A DNA stretch of 36,223 bases from Sneathiellales bacterium (GCA_028277845.1 JANQFL010000041.1:1-36223), one strand, 5' to 3'; positions 9,225 through 18,896 are shown, counted from the first letter of the stretch. The notes: generated by a model from the letters alone, not told the origin. Numbers and translations: made by a program.

Positions 9225-9721
9225 TGCGCTGGTACGCCGTCTATACCCATAACCGCATGGAAAAGTGGGCCCGCGCCAATCTGTGGGAACGCGGCTTCGA
9301 CGTTTACCTGCCGCAGTATCTCAAGCGCCGCCGGCATGCGCGGCGAACGGACTGGATTTCGTCGCCGCTGTTTCCGCGCTATCTGTTTGTCCGCGCCAAT
9401 CTTGAAGAAGGCGCACGGCGTGCCGTCCGCACGGCCCGTGGTGTTGTCGACATGGTGGCCTTCGGGGATTCGCCGGCGGCCTTGTCGGATGGCGTGATCG
9501 AGGAACTGCGGGCGCGCGAAGACGACGCGGGCCTGGTCAGCATGGACAGCGTCGCGTCCCATTACGACGTCGGTGAGAAACTCCGCATCAATCACGGTCC
9601 GTTCGCGGACCAGTACGGATTTTTCGGCGGCCTGGACGACAAGAACCGGGTTCTGTTGTTACTGGATCTGCTGGGTCGCCAGGTTCAAGTGCGCCTGGGC
9701 GCGGCAGACGTTTGCCGCTGA
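9221..9721 (+). CDS. NusG paralogue, RfaH-like transcription antitermination factor
   Basis: 166 residues. The NGN domain (about 1-105) begins WYAVYTHNRMEKWARANLWE and contains SPLFPRYLFV, the signature of NusG/RfaH proteins. The C-terminal KOW domain is at about 115-160 (VGEKLRINHGPFADQYG). Specialised NusG paralogues bind RNA polymerase at an ops-type site and suppress termination in long polysaccharide operons. ATG 9221 overlaps the regulator stop; ATG 9224 is equally possible. The canonical E. coli ops sequence was not seen nearby. Unusually, the next gene downstream is purH rather than glycan biosynthesis, so the target operon probably lies elsewhere. Confidence 0.88.
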   Translation: MMRWYAVYTHNRMEKWARANLWERGFDVYLPQYLKRRRHARRTDWISSPLFPRYLFVRANLEEGARRAVRTARGVVDMVAFGDSPAALSDGVIEELRAREDDAGLVSMDSVASHYDVGEKLRINHGPFADQYGFFGGLDDKNRVLLLLDLLGRQVQVRLGAADVCR

Positions 9722-9845
9722 ACACCCAGCGTTGCATGAGGCATAACGGCGCACGGCATTCCGCCTGCGGCCGATATCTGTTATCACCCCGACGACCGCG
9801 GGCCGCACCCGCAGCGATACCGTATTGTTGACCAGAGAGACCGCC

Positions 9846-11450
9846 GTGACCGATACCGCCAACCCGCCCATCCGCCGTGCCCTGTTGTCCGTGTCCGACA
9901 AGTCCGGATTGATCGAGTTCGGTCAGGCCCTGGCGGCGCATGACGTGGAAATTCTCTCGACCGGCGGATCGGCCAAGGCACTGCGCGATGCCGGCGTGCC
10001 GGTACGCGAAGTCGCCGACTACACCGGATTTCCGGAAATGCTGGACGGCCGGGTCAAGACGCTGCATCCGAAGGTTCACGGTGGCATCCTCGGCATCCGT
10101 AGCAATGACGCCCATGCCGCGGCCATGTCGGAGCATGGCATCGGCGGGATCGACCTGGTCGCCGTCAACCTCTATCCGTTCGAGGATACCGTGGCCAAGG
10201 GCGCGGACTTCGCCACCTGTATCGAGAACATCGATATCGGCGGCCCGGCCATGATCCGTTCGGCGGCCAAGAATCACACCTTCGTCACCGTGGTGGTCGA
10301 TCCGGCGGACTACGGCGCGGTGGTCTCGGCGATGGCGGACAACAATGGCGCGTCAACGCCCACCCTTCGCCGGAACCTGGCCGCCAAGGCCTATGCCCGC
10401 ACGGCGGCCTACGACGCGGCGATCGCCAACTGGTTCACGGCACAGAACGACGCTGGCGACGGGTTTCCCGAACGCCTCCTGGTGTCGGGCGTGCGTTCCC
10501 AGGTCCTGCGCTATGGCGAGAACCCGCACCAGCAGGCGGCGTTCTATACCGGCGGCCCGGCCCGGCCCGGTGTCGCCACGGCCGTGCAGGTCCAGGGCAA
10601 GGACCTCAGCTATAACAACCTCAACGATACCGACGCGGCCTATGAACTGGTGGCGGAATTCGATCCCCAGTCCGCCGGCCCCGCGGTGGCCATCATCAAG
10701 CACGCCAATCCCTGCGGCGTCGGTACCGCGTCGACCTTGGTCGAGGCCTACAGGAAAGCGCTGGCGTGCGATCCGGTGAGCGCGTTCGGCGGCATCGTCG
10801 CCCTCAATCAAAGTATCGACGCGGAAACTGCCAAGGCCATTGTCGACGTCTTCACCGAAGTGATCATCGCCCCCGACGCGGATGACGCCGCCAGGCAAGT
10901 GATTGCGTCGAAGAAGAACCTGCGGCTGTTGCTGGCGGGATCACTGCCGGATGCATCCGCTCCCGGCACCGTGATGAAGGCTCTGTCGGGCGGCTACCTG
11001 GTGCAGGGCCGGGATGCGGGGCAGATTGGCGAAGCGGATCTCAGGGTCGTCACCGAGCGGGCGCCCAGCGACACGGAAATGGCCGACCTGCTGTTCGCCT
11101 TCCGGGTCGCCAAGCACGTCAAATCCAACGCCATTGTCTATGTCCGTGACGGCGCCACCGTGGGCGTCGGCGCCGGACAGATGAGCCGGGTCGACTCGGC
11201 CCGCATAGCCGCCCGCAAGTCGGCGGACGCCGCCGAGGCGGCGGGGGAGACGGCGCCATGGGCCCGGGGTTCCGTGGTGGCGTCCGATGCCTTCTTTCCC
11301 TTTGCCGACGGTTTGATGGCGGCGGTCGAGGCCGGCGCCACCGCGGTCATCCAGCCGGGCGGCAGCATGCGCGACGACGAGGTGATCGCCGCCGCCAATG
11401 AAGCCGGCATCGCCATGGTGATGACCGGGATGCGCCATTTCCGGCATTAG
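9846..11450 (+). CDS. purH: Bifunctional AICAR formyltransferase / IMP cyclohydrolase
   Basis: This 534-residue cytoplasmic enzyme catalyses the last two steps of de novo IMP synthesis. The N-terminal MGS-like cyclohydrolase domain (about 8-150) shows [34 protein letters not shown] and [15 protein letters not shown]. The AICAR transformylase domain carries [10 protein letters not shown] with the catalytic pair K285-H286, and ends in [23 protein letters not shown] 9846 was chosen: AGAGAG lies 7 nt upstream and the protein then starts [16 protein letters not shown]. An earlier TTG at 9825 is in frame but lacks a site. Length is normal. Confidence 0.96.
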   Translation: MTDTANPPIRRALLSVSDKSGLIEFGQALAAHDVEILSTGGSAKALRDAGVPVREVADYTGFPEMLDGRVKTLHPKVHGGILGIRSNDAHAAAMSEHGIGGIDLVAVNLYPFEDTVAKGADFATCIENIDIGGPAMIRSAAKNHTFVTVVVDPADYGAVVSAMADNNGASTPTLRRNLAAKAYARTAAYDAAIANWFTAQNDAGDGFPERLLVSGVRSQVLRYGENPHQQAAFYTGGPARPGVATAVQVQGKDLSYNNLNDTDAAYELVAEFDPQSAGPAVAIIKHANPCGVGTASTLVEAYRKALACDPVSAFGGIVALNQSIDAETAKAIVDVFTEVIIAPDADDAARQVIASKKNLRLLLAGSLPDASAPGTVMKALSGGYLVQGRDAGQIGEADLRVVTERAPSDTEMADLLFAFRVAKHVKSNAIVYVRDGATVGVGAGQMSRVDSARIAARKSADAAEAAGETAPWARGSVVASDAFFPFADGLMAAVEAGATAVIQPGGSMRDDEVIAAANEAGIAMVMTGMRHFRH

Positions 11451-11457
11451 GCCACCG

Positions 11458-11480
11458 CCGCGGAATCTGCGGATTCGCGG
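11458..11480 (+). terminator. Hairpin just after purH
   Basis: CCGC-GAATC (11458-11467, one bulged G) pairs with GATTCGCGG (11472-11480) around a 4-nt loop, starting 8 nt after the purH stop. No T-run follows, so it may be a weak or Rho-assisted terminator or a 3'-end stabiliser. Confidence 0.4.
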
Positions 11481-11506
11481 CAATATTCAGCACTGAAAGG
11501 TTTGTT

Positions 11507-11552
11507 AAGAGAATTGTGGCTGAATGGTTGCGATTCAGCCGGATATTCTCTT
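11507..11552 (+). other. Long interrupted hairpin upstream of the degenerate GGDEF gene
   Basis: Outer arms AAGAGAAT (11507-11514) and ATTCTCTT (11545-11552), and inner arms GGCTGAAT (11518-11525) and ATTCAGCC (11533-11540), are all perfect. They give 16 bp in two blocks with a 3/4-nt internal loop and a 7-nt apical loop. It ends 48 nt before the ATG at 11601. It could be a leader RNA element or a bipartite operator. Confidence 0.5.
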
Positions 11553-11600
11553 CCGGGTGGTGTTTGTGCGTAGAGTATTTCAACGAACAAGAGACCCGAA

Positions 11601-12137
11601 ATGGCCCTGACCGAACCCCGTTTGTACGATCCCATGACCGGACTGGCGTCCACCGCCCTGTTCAAGGACAGGCTCGAAATGGCCTTGGCGCGGGCGCGAC
11701 GGCATTCCTGCTCGGCGGCGTTGATGCTGATCGATCTGGGGTACGACACGTTGGCCGATTCGGGTTATGGCCGGGATGAGGTCAACCGGGTGCATGCCGA
11801 AATCGCCAAGCGCTTGAAACAGTCCCTGCGCACGACGGACACCATCGGCCGGATCTCCCAGGAGCATCTCGGCGTGTTGCTGGAAGACATGCTGGTGCCG
11901 GGAAACGTGGTCGTCGTTGCGGAGAAGCTGATCGGCCAGCTGCAGTTGCCGGTGGCGCTCGCCGGCAGCCAGACGGAACTGAAGGTCAGCATCGGCGTCG
12001 CACTCTACCCGCAGTGCGCCTCGACCATCGAGTCGCTGTTTCAGCGCGCGATGGTGTCGCTCAACGCCGCCAAGAAACGCCGCGGCAACGCCTACGAAAT
12101 CTACGAAGGCGGCGACAACGCTGCGCGCCGGGCTTAA
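11601..12137 (+). CDS. Degenerate GGDEF-domain protein
   Basis: 178 residues, essentially one diguanylate-cyclase fold: DPMTGLASTALFKDRLEMAL (10-29), LMLIDLGYDTL with the conserved metal Asp (D45), and the late VSIGVALYPQCA (129-140). The catalytic half-site is lost: where GRIGGDEF is expected, the sequence is GRISQEHLGVLL, so SQEHL (86-90) replaces GGDEF. Cyclic di-GMP synthesis is therefore unlikely, and a binding or regulatory role is more plausible. There is no attached sensory domain, signal peptide or membrane segment. A long hairpin lies in its leader. Confidence 0.8.
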   Translation: MALTEPRLYDPMTGLASTALFKDRLEMALARARRHSCSAALMLIDLGYDTLADSGYGRDEVNRVHAEIAKRLKQSLRTTDTIGRISQEHLGVLLEDMLVPGNVVVVAEKLIGQLQLPVALAGSQTELKVSIGVALYPQCASTIESLFQRAMVSLNAAKKRRGNAYEIYEGGDNAARRA

Positions 12138-12239
12138 CGCCCATTTATCACCGAATATTCGCAACCGGGCGCTTTGCCTACGCGCCGGGATCGGGTAAGT
12201 CTGTCGCCATCGAACCGAACACCGATGGAGACGGGTCTG

Positions 12240-12560
12240 ATGATCGTGACCACCACCAACACAATCGAGGGCCGCGAGATCGTGGCGTATCACGGCCTGG
12301 TGACGGGCGAGGCGGTCATGGGCGCGAACATTTTCCGTGACCTGTTCGCCAGTATCACCGACATCGTCGGCGGCCGGTCCGGCGCCTATGAAAAAGAACT
12401 GAAAAAAGCGCGTGACGTCGCCATCCAGGAGATGACCGAGGAAGCGGAAAGCCGGGGCTGCAACGCCATCATCGGCGTCGATCTGGATTACGAAACCGTG
12501 GGCGAAAAGGGCAGCATGCTCATGGTCACCGTCGCGGGCACGGCGGTGCAAACGGTCTGA
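12240..12560 (+). CDS. YbjQ/UPF0145-family heavy-metal-binding-domain-like protein
   Basis: This 106-residue protein shows the family pattern: [20 protein letters not shown] (the G-x-V-x-GE core), [30 protein letters not shown], and the [16 protein letters not shown] strand. Known members form pentamers of unclear function. ATG 12240 gives the normal family length, with GGAG 9 nt upstream; in-frame starts at 12225 and 12174 would add unrelated residues. It ends 12 nt from the convergent MFS gene. Confidence 0.85.
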   Translation: MIVTTTNTIEGREIVAYHGLVTGEAVMGANIFRDLFASITDIVGGRSGAYEKELKKARDVAIQEMTEEAESRGCNAIIGVDLDYETVGEKGSMLMVTVAGTAVQTV

Positions 12561-12572
12561 TTCGCCAGCCGA

Positions 12573-13859
12573 TCAGTCGACGGCGCTCGACTTCTGCTCC
12601 TTGACCGGTAGCAGCAGCAAAAGCCCGATACCGAAGAAGACGAGAATCACGGACAGGCCAACACGCTGGCTGTCGTAGGCGCTGGTGAAATAGGCGACCA
12701 GGAGCGGGCCGAGGAACGCGGTCGCCTTGCCGGTCAGGGCGAACAGGCCGAAGAACTCCGTCGACAGTTCCGTCGGCGCCATGCGCGCCAGCATGGTTCG
12801 GCTGGCCGCCTGGGCCGGGCCGACGAAGATGCCCAGTGCCGCACCGGCAATCCAGAACCAGAACACGTCATGGGTCAGAATGGCGACCAATGCCGTGCCC
12901 ATCAATCCGATCAGCGAGATGATGATCGTCGGCTTCGACCCGATCCAGTCGTCGATCCAGGCAAAGCATACCGCGCCAAGTCCCGCCGTGACGTTGAGCA
13001 GGATGCCGAATTTGATGACGTCGGCGAATTCCATGTTGAATGCCCCGGCGGCATAGACACCGCCCATGGCGAACACGGTTGCCAGCCCGTCCGCGTAGAG
13101 CATGCGCGCGACCAGGAACAGGGCGATATTGCGGTAGTGCCCGACCTTGCGCAGGGTGTCGGCCAGGGCCGCCAAACCGTTGCGCAGCTTTTCACCGGTG
13201 GATAGCCGGTTGCGTCGCCGGTCGGGCGTAAATGCGAACATCGGCCAGACGAACAATACGAACCAAATGGCGACGATGGGCCCGACCACCCGGATGTTGG
13301 CGGCTTCCTCCTTGCCCAGGCCGAGTAGAGGTGTGTCCGTCTGCACGAAACCGACCAGGGCCAGCACCAGGGCCAGCAATCCACCAAAATAACCGATGCC
13401 CCAAGCCCAGCCCGACCATCGTCCGACGCGTTCCTCGGCGACGATATCGGGCAGCATGGCGTTGTTGAAAACGATGCCGAACTCGAAGGCGATGTTGGCG
13501 ATGATGACGAACACCATGGCCCAGACGATGAATTCCGGGTCCGGCTTGGCGTACCACAGCATGAACGAGCCGACGACACACACCAGGGTGAACACGGCCA
13601 GCCACGGCTTGCGCGGCCCGCCGGCGTCGGCGATCGATCCGAAGATCGGGCTGAAGATGGCGATCACCGCGCCCGAAATCGCAGCGGTGTAGCCCCACAA
13701 GGCCTGGCCCTGGACCTTGTCGCCGACAATGCCTTGCGCGAAATAGGTCGCGAAGACAAACGTGATGATCAGGGTGGTGAACGGCGAATTGGCCCAATCG
13801 TAAAGGGCCCACGACACACGCCCCAGAGTCGAGGATTCCCGGTCATTGTTGTCGGCCAT
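12573..13859 (-). CDS. MFS transporter, UMF1/ATG22-like family
   Basis: This 428-residue membrane protein has about 12 hydrophobic segments. The N-terminal SWALYDWANSPFTTLIITFVFATYFA is the hallmark of the UMF1 (Atg22-like) branch of the major facilitator superfamily, as is the loop FGSIADAGGPRKPWLAVFT. Members are thought to export small solutes such as amino acids; the substrate here is unknown. It follows the glutamate dehydrogenase gene on the same strand after 74 nt, so co-transcription, and a link to amino-acid metabolism, is possible but unproven. Confidence 0.85.
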   Translation of the reverse strand: MADNNDRESSTLGRVSWALYDWANSPFTTLIITFVFATYFAQGIVGDKVQGQALWGYTAAISGAVIAIFSPIFGSIADAGGPRKPWLAVFTLVCVVGSFMLWYAKPDPEFIVWAMVFVIIANIAFEFGIVFNNAMLPDIVAEERVGRWSGWAWGIGYFGGLLALVLALVGFVQTDTPLLGLGKEEAANIRVVGPIVAIWFVLFVWPMFAFTPDRRRNRLSTGEKLRNGLAALADTLRKVGHYRNIALFLVARMLYADGLATVFAMGGVYAAGAFNMEFADVIKFGILLNVTAGLGAVCFAWIDDWIGSKPTIIISLIGLMGTALVAILTHDVFWFWIAGAALGIFVGPAQAASRTMLARMAPTELSTEFFGLFALTGKATAFLGPLLVAYFTSAYDSQRVGLSVILVFFGIGLLLLLPVKEQKSSAVD

Positions 13860-13933
13860 CTGTGCCCCCCAAGCCTTCGGTTCGTGCGCCGAGCCCCGAG
13901 ATTAACGGGCGCATGGCCCGGGCACAGCGTTGA

Positions 13934-16900
13934 TCAATGGGCGATCATACCGCGTATCTGGCCGTTGGCCAGCGCCAGCTTGGCGACGTCCACGTTACCG
14001 GATGCCCGGAACTCGCTGATCAACCGGTTGATCTTGTCGACCGAACTACCATTGTTTTGTGACCAACTGTCGATGGCGTCCGCGCCGGCCTGGCCGTTCG
14101 ATGTTTCCAGCACCGCGTTGGTCAAAGCGCGCTGCTGGCCGAACAGATCGTCGACCATGGCCCCCACCGCCTGGCGCTCCCAGTTGTTTTCCGGAACGAT
14201 GTGTTCGGCGGATGCCCGCAGCCAGTTGAGTCCGAGCTTGTCGCCAACGCCGAAATAGACCCGGCCGACATCTTCGACCGGACGTTTTCCGCCGACTGCG
14301 GCGGCCACGATGTCGAGCGCCGATTCCAGTGCTTCCAGTCCGGCGATGCGTTTGGCAATGTCTTCGGGCACGTCCTGTTCGCTGTACAGCGCATACCGTC
14401 CGGCGAAGCTTTCCGCTTCCAGGTCGCTGAGAACGGTTTCCAGATTGGTCTCCAGCGTTTCGATACCGCCCGCGTAGGCGTCGATCGTCTTCTGAATGTC
14501 CAGCGGTTGCGGCACATTGCGCAGGAACCAGAGCGTCGCCCGCCTGATCAGGTCGTTGCTGGCTGAAATCATCTCGATCTGCAAATCTGAATCGACCTTG
14601 TTGTCCAGGTCCTCGATGGCGGTCCACAGCCGGCGCAAACGGAACACTTCGCGCGCCACCACGTAGGAACGGGTGATATCGGCGACCGACGCTTCGGACT
14701 TGTCGGAGATTTCGTGAATGAACGTCAGACCGGCGCGGTTGACCAGACTGTTGGCGACGATCGTGGCAATGATCTCGCGCCGCAAGCGATGGCCGTGAAT
14801 GACGTCCGTGAACCGGCGGCGCAGCGGACGTGGGAAGTACTTGACCAGGTCGGCCGCCAGGTAGGCATCATCGGGCAGGTCGGATACCAGCAGGTCGGCG
14901 TACAGCCCGTTCTTGGCGTAGGCCATCAGCACCGACAGTTCCGGACGGCTCAGCCCCTGGCCCTTGCCCAGGCGTTCGGCGATGGCGTCGTCGTCGGGCA
15001 GAAATTCGATGACCCGGTCGAGACGGCCGGCCCGTTCAACCGCCCGCATGAAGGCGATCTGCGTTTCCACGTGGGTTTCGGTGCGCCGTTCGGCGATGGT
15101 CAACGCCTGGGTCTGCAGGTAGTTGTCGACCAGCACCAGGTCGGCCACTTCGTCGGTCATGTCGGCCAGCAGTTTGTCGCGTTGCTTGCCGGTCATTTCG
15201 CCGTCGTCGACGATGGCGCCCAACAGGATCTTGATATTGACCTCGTGATCCGAACAATCGACGCCGGCTGAGTTGTCGACGGCGTCGGCATTGACCCGCC
15301 CCCCCTTCAGACCGAATTCGATGCGGGCACGTTGTGTCAGGCCCAGGTTGGCGCCTTCGCCGACCACCAGGCACTTCAGATCCTTGGCGTCGATGCGTAG
15401 CGAATCGTTGGCTCGGTCGCCGACGTCGGCGTTTTTCTCGTCGCTATGCTTGACGTAGGTGCCGATGCCGCCGAACCACAACAGGTCGACCTTGACCTTG
15501 AGAATGGCCTTGATCAGTTCGGCGGGCGTCAGGCTGCTTTCCGAGATGTTCAGCAGTTTCTTGATTTCCGGCGTGACCTTGATCGCCTTGACGGCACGGG
15601 AGAACACACCGCCGCCCTTGGAGATCAGTTTCTTGTCATAGTCGTCCCATGACGACCGGGGCAGGGCGAACATGCGCTCGCGTTCGCTGAAACTTTTCTC
15701 CGGGTCGGGATCGGGATCGATGAACACATGGCGGTGATCGAATGCGGCGATCAGCTTGGTGTGCCGGCTTTGCAGCATGCCGTTGCCGAACACGTCACCC
15801 GACATGTCGCCGACACCGATGGCGGTAAATTCGGATGTCTGGATGTCGCGGTCCATTTCGCGGAAATGGCGCTTGACCGATTCCCAGGCGCCGCGCGCGG
15901 TAATACCCATCTTCTTGTGGTCATAGCCGGCCGACCCGCCCGAGGCAAAGGCATCGCCGAGCCAGAAGCCGTATTCCAGCGACAAGGCGTTGGCGATGTC
16001 GGAAAAGGTCGCCGTGCCCTTGTCGGCGGCGACCACCAGGTATGGGTCGTCGTCATCGCGCCGAACCACGTCATGGGGCGGCGCCACGTCGCCGGCGACC
16101 AGGTTGTCGGTGACGTCCAGCATGCCGCGGATCAGGGTCTGGTAGCACTGCACCACTTCGTCCATGACGGCATCCCGGTCGCCGTCGACGGGCAGCCTTT
16201 TGGCGACGAATCCACCCTTGGCCCCGACCGGCACGATGACCGAATTCTTGACCATCTGGGCCTTCATCAGGCCGAGCACCTCGGTGCGGAAATCCTCGCG
16301 CCGGTCCGACCAGCGGATGCCGCCGCGCGCCACTTCCCCGCCACGCAGGTGCACGCCTTCGACCCGTGGCGAATAGACCCAGATTTCCTTGTAGGGCCGG
16401 GGCAGGGGAAGCTCGTGGATTCTCTGGCTGTCCAGCTTGAAAGAGACGTAAGGCTTCGGATCGCCGTCGGCGGCCGGTTGGAAGAAGTTGGTGCGTAGGG
16501 TCGATTGCACCAGGTTGATGAAGCGCCGCAGGATGCGGTCCTCGTCCAGGCTGGTCACGTCGTCGAGCGACGCCTTCAGGCTTTCCACGGTGACGTCGAT
16601 CCGGGCGTCGCGCTTGCTGCCGCCGGACGGATCGAAGCACAGCTTGAACAGCACCACGATCTGATGGGCGATGTCGGGATTGCAGGCCAGGGTGTCTTCC
16701 ATATAGTCCTGGCTGAAGGTAATGCCGGTCTGCCGCAGGTATTTGCAGTAGGCCCGCAGGATGACCACTTCGCGCCAGTCCAGACCGGCGCGCAGCACAA
16801 GCTGGTTGAAGCCGTCGTCCTCCATGCCGCCGAACCAGACCTTCTCGAAGGCTTCCTCGAATTTCGGTTTGACGGCGACCAGGTCGAGCTCGCCGCCGTT

Positions 16901-18766
16901 CGGGTCGTGCAGCAGGAAATCGTGAATCCAGTATTCCTTGCCCGAGGTTTCGCCGATCGAGAACGGGCTTTCCTCGATCACCTTCAGGCCCATGTGTTCG
17001 AGCATGGGCAGGCAATCGGACAAAGGCACCGGGTCGCCCGGGTGATAGATCTTGAAACGGATGGCGTGGTTGGGATCCTCGATCCGGCGATAGAGGTTCA
17101 GGCCGACCGTTTCCGGACCATCCAGGGCATCGATTTTCTCGATGTCATGCAGCGCGTTGTGCGCGGAGAACACTTCCTTGTACGCGGTGGGGAAGCCTTC
17201 GCTGAAGCGGTGCCAGACCCGGTTGCCGCCTTCCTCGCCCCAGCGTTCGATCAAGGCGTCATAAAGATTGTCGCTCCACGACCGGGCGGCGTCGATGAGG
17301 CGCAGTTCGAGTTGGTCGACGTCCGGCTCCTGTACATCGCCCGGATTGGTGCCGACGATGAAATGCAGCCGGGCCAGGGGCGAGTCGCCGATCAGGGTGT
17401 AGAACGCCGAATCCCGGCCGTTATAGCCCTCGCGCAGGATACGTTGAAAACGCTTGCGCAGGTCGGTGTTGTAGCGCTCGCGCGGCACGTAGACCAAACA
17501 GGAGACGAAGCGCTCGAATTCGTCGCGCCGGGCGAACAGCCGGATGCGTGGCCGCTCCTGCAATTCCAAAATGCCCATCGAGGATTCGGTCAGCTCCTCG
17601 ACCGACACCTGGAACAGCTCGTCGCGCGGATACTGTTCGAGAATATTGAGCAGCGCCTTGCCGTCGTGGCTGGTCAGGCCGATGTCGGCCCTTTCGATGA
17701 CCTGCTGCACCTTACGGCGCAGGAAGGGGATGTCGCGGGGATTGCGGTTGTAGGCGGCGGACGTGAACAGGCCGATGAAGCGGCGCTCGCCCACCACCTT
17801 GCCCTTGGCGTTGAACGTCTTGACGCCGACATAGTCCAGATACACCGGCCGGTGCACCGTCGACTTGACGTTGGCCTTGGTGACGATCAGCGCCTCGGAC
17901 CGGCCGAGAAACTGGCGCACTTCCGGCGACATGGTCACGGGGCCGTGGCGCCCGCCCATGACGCGGGTCTTGTCGTCCTGCAGGATGCCGAGGCCGGAGC
18001 CGTCGACGATCTTCAGTTCCTGCTGGCCCTTGGTGGCTTCGTAGTCGTATTCGCGGTAGCCGAGGAAGGTGAAGTGGTTGTCGCCCATCCACTTCAGCAA
18101 GGCGATGGTTTCGTCGACCTCTTCCTTGTCCAGCGGCAGTTTGCCCTTGGAGATGGCTTTGACGGTGTCGTCGAGCTTGCCCATCATCTTGGGCCAGTCG
18201 TCGACCGCCGCGCGCACGTCGGACAGCACCTTCTCCAGCGATTCCTGGATACCCGACAGGACCTGCGGGTCGGACTGTTCGTTGATCTCGATGTGCATGA
18301 AGGATTCGCACGGGGTGTCGCCGCCGTTGACGTCGGCGATCAATGCCGTGCGGTTGCCTTTGCCGTCGCGCCGGACACCCAGCAGCGGGTGCACGATGAT
18401 GTGCACGGTCAGCGCCAGTTCGCTCAACGCCGCGGTCACCGAATCGACCAGGAACGGCATGTCGTCGTTGACCACTTCGACGACCGTGTGGGACGAGTTC
18501 CAGCCGTGTTCCTCCAGGTTCGGGTTGTAGACCCGGATCTTCGGCGTGCCCGGGTCGCGGTGCTCGGCGTATTTCCACAAGGACAGCGCCGCGCCGTAGA
18601 GGTTCTCGACGGAATAGCTCAGGACGTCTTCCGGCGCGACCCGGTCGTAATACCGGGTGACGAATGCCTCGACATCCTTGGCCGCGTCTTTGTTCAGCCG
18701 CTTCTTCAGGTGGCTGACGACTTTGGCGATGTGATCCTGTTTCTGTTCCTGTGCTTTAGAAGGCAT
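13934..18766 (-). CDS. gdhB: NAD-dependent glutamate dehydrogenase, large (about 180 kDa) class
   Basis: This 1610-residue protein is the full length of the large bacterial NAD-GDH, which oxidatively deaminates glutamate to 2-oxoglutarate and ammonia. It has ACT-like N-terminal regions (from about residue 80, VVEVVNDDMPFLVDSVTAAL), then the catalytic GDH core. The core shows RGGIRWSDRREDFRTEVLGL, VKNSVIVPVGAKGGFVAKR (about 845-860), and the dinucleotide-domain stretches VVGEGANLGLTQRARIEF and GGRVNADAVDNSAGVDCSDH (about 1133-1173). A helical C-terminal part follows. The start ATG 18766 is preceded by GGGAGGG. The large ORFs on the opposite strand are GC-skew shadows. The gene symbol follows Pseudomonas usage. 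Confidence 0.95.
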   Translation of the reverse strand: MPSKAQEQKQDHIAKVVSHLKKRLNKDAAKDVEAFVTRYYDRVAPEDVLSYSVENLYGAALSLWKYAEHRDPGTPKIRVYNPNLEEHGWNSSHTVVEVVNDDMPFLVDSVTAALSELALTVHIIVHPLLGVRRDGKGNRTALIADVNGGDTPCESFMHIEINEQSDPQVLSGIQESLEKVLSDVRAAVDDWPKMMGKLDDTVKAISKGKLPLDKEEVDETIALLKWMGDNHFTFLGYREYDYEATKGQQELKIVDGSGLGILQDDKTRVMGGRHGPVTMSPEVRQFLGRSEALIVTKANVKSTVHRPVYLDYVGVKTFNAKGKVVGERRFIGLFTSAAYNRNPRDIPFLRRKVQQVIERADIGLTSHDGKALLNILEQYPRDELFQVSVEELTESSMGILELQERPRIRLFARRDEFERFVSCLVYVPRERYNTDLRKRFQRILREGYNGRDSAFYTLIGDSPLARLHFIVGTNPGDVQEPDVDQLELRLIDAARSWSDNLYDALIERWGEEGGNRVWHRFSEGFPTAYKEVFSAHNALHDIEKIDALDGPETVGLNLYRRIEDPNHAIRFKIYHPGDPVPLSDCLPMLEHMGLKVIEESPFSIGETSGKEYWIHDFLLHDPNGGELDLVAVKPKFEEAFEKVWFGGMEDDGFNQLVLRAGLDWREVVILRAYCKYLRQTGITFSQDYMEDTLACNPDIAHQIVVLFKLCFDPSGGSKRDARIDVTVESLKASLDDVTSLDEDRILRRFINLVQSTLRTNFFQPAADGDPKPYVSFKLDSQRIHELPLPRPYKEIWVYSPRVEGVHLRGGEVARGGIRWSDRREDFRTEVLGLMKAQMVKNSVIVPVGAKGGFVAKRLPVDGDRDAVMDEVVQCYQTLIRGMLDVTDNLVAGDVAPPHDVVRRDDDDPYLVVAADKGTATFSDIANALSLEYGFWLGDAFASGGSAGYDHKKMGITARGAWESVKRHFREMDRDIQTSEFTAIGVGDMSGDVFGNGMLQSRHTKLIAAFDHRHVFIDPDPDPEKSFSERERMFALPRSSWDDYDKKLISKGGGVFSRAVKAIKVTPEIKKLLNISESSLTPAELIKAILKVKVDLLWFGGIGTYVKHSDEKNADVGDRANDSLRIDAKDLKCLVVGEGANLGLTQRARIEFGLKGGRVNADAVDNSAGVDCSDHEVNIKILLGAIVDDGEMTGKQRDKLLADMTDEVADLVLVDNYLQTQALTIAERRTETHVETQIAFMRAVERAGRLDRVIEFLPDDDAIAERLGKGQGLSRPELSVLMAYAKNGLYADLLVSDLPDDAYLAADLVKYFPRPLRRRFTDVIHGHRLRREIIATIVANSLVNRAGLTFIHEISDKSEASVADITRSYVVAREVFRLRRLWTAIEDLDNKVDSDLQIEMISASNDLIRRATLWFLRNVPQPLDIQKTIDAYAGGIETLETNLETVLSDLEAESFAGRYALYSEQDVPEDIAKRIAGLEALESALDIVAAAVGGKRPVEDVGRVYFGVGDKLGLNWLRASAEHIVPENNWERQAVGAMVDDLFGQQRALTNAVLETSNGQAGADAIDSWSQNNGSSVDKINRLISEFRASGNVDVAKLALANGQIRGMIAH

Positions 18767-18860
18767 GGATGCCCTCCCATCCTGGATTCCCCGACCGGCC
18801 TGGTTTGATAAGCGGCTTCGCCCGCTACTTGCCGATTACTGAATAAAAAACAAGTATGGT

Positions 18861-18896
18861 TTCCAAGTTCTTAGCAAACAGTATTGGAAAGAACTT
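18861..18896. promoter_or_regulatory. Inverted repeat in the AT-rich region upstream of gdhB
   Basis: AAGTTCTT (18865-18872) and AAGAACTT (18889-18896) are perfect arms; TTCCAA (18861-18866) and TTGGAA (18884-18889) also mirror each other. The 180-nt gap 18767-18946 is clearly AT-richer than its surroundings and must hold the gdhB promoter, so this may be an operator. No confident -35/-10 pair was found. Confidence 0.35.

Noticed and set aside
9722-9845. Search for an RfaH ops element or terminator between the rfaH-like gene and purH
   Set aside because: No GGCGGTAGCGT-like site and no stem followed by a T-run; only loose GC-rich inverted repeats.
16505-18808. 767-codon plus-strand ORF
   Set aside because: It is a GC-driven shadow of the NAD-glutamate dehydrogenase gene, with no recognisable domain.
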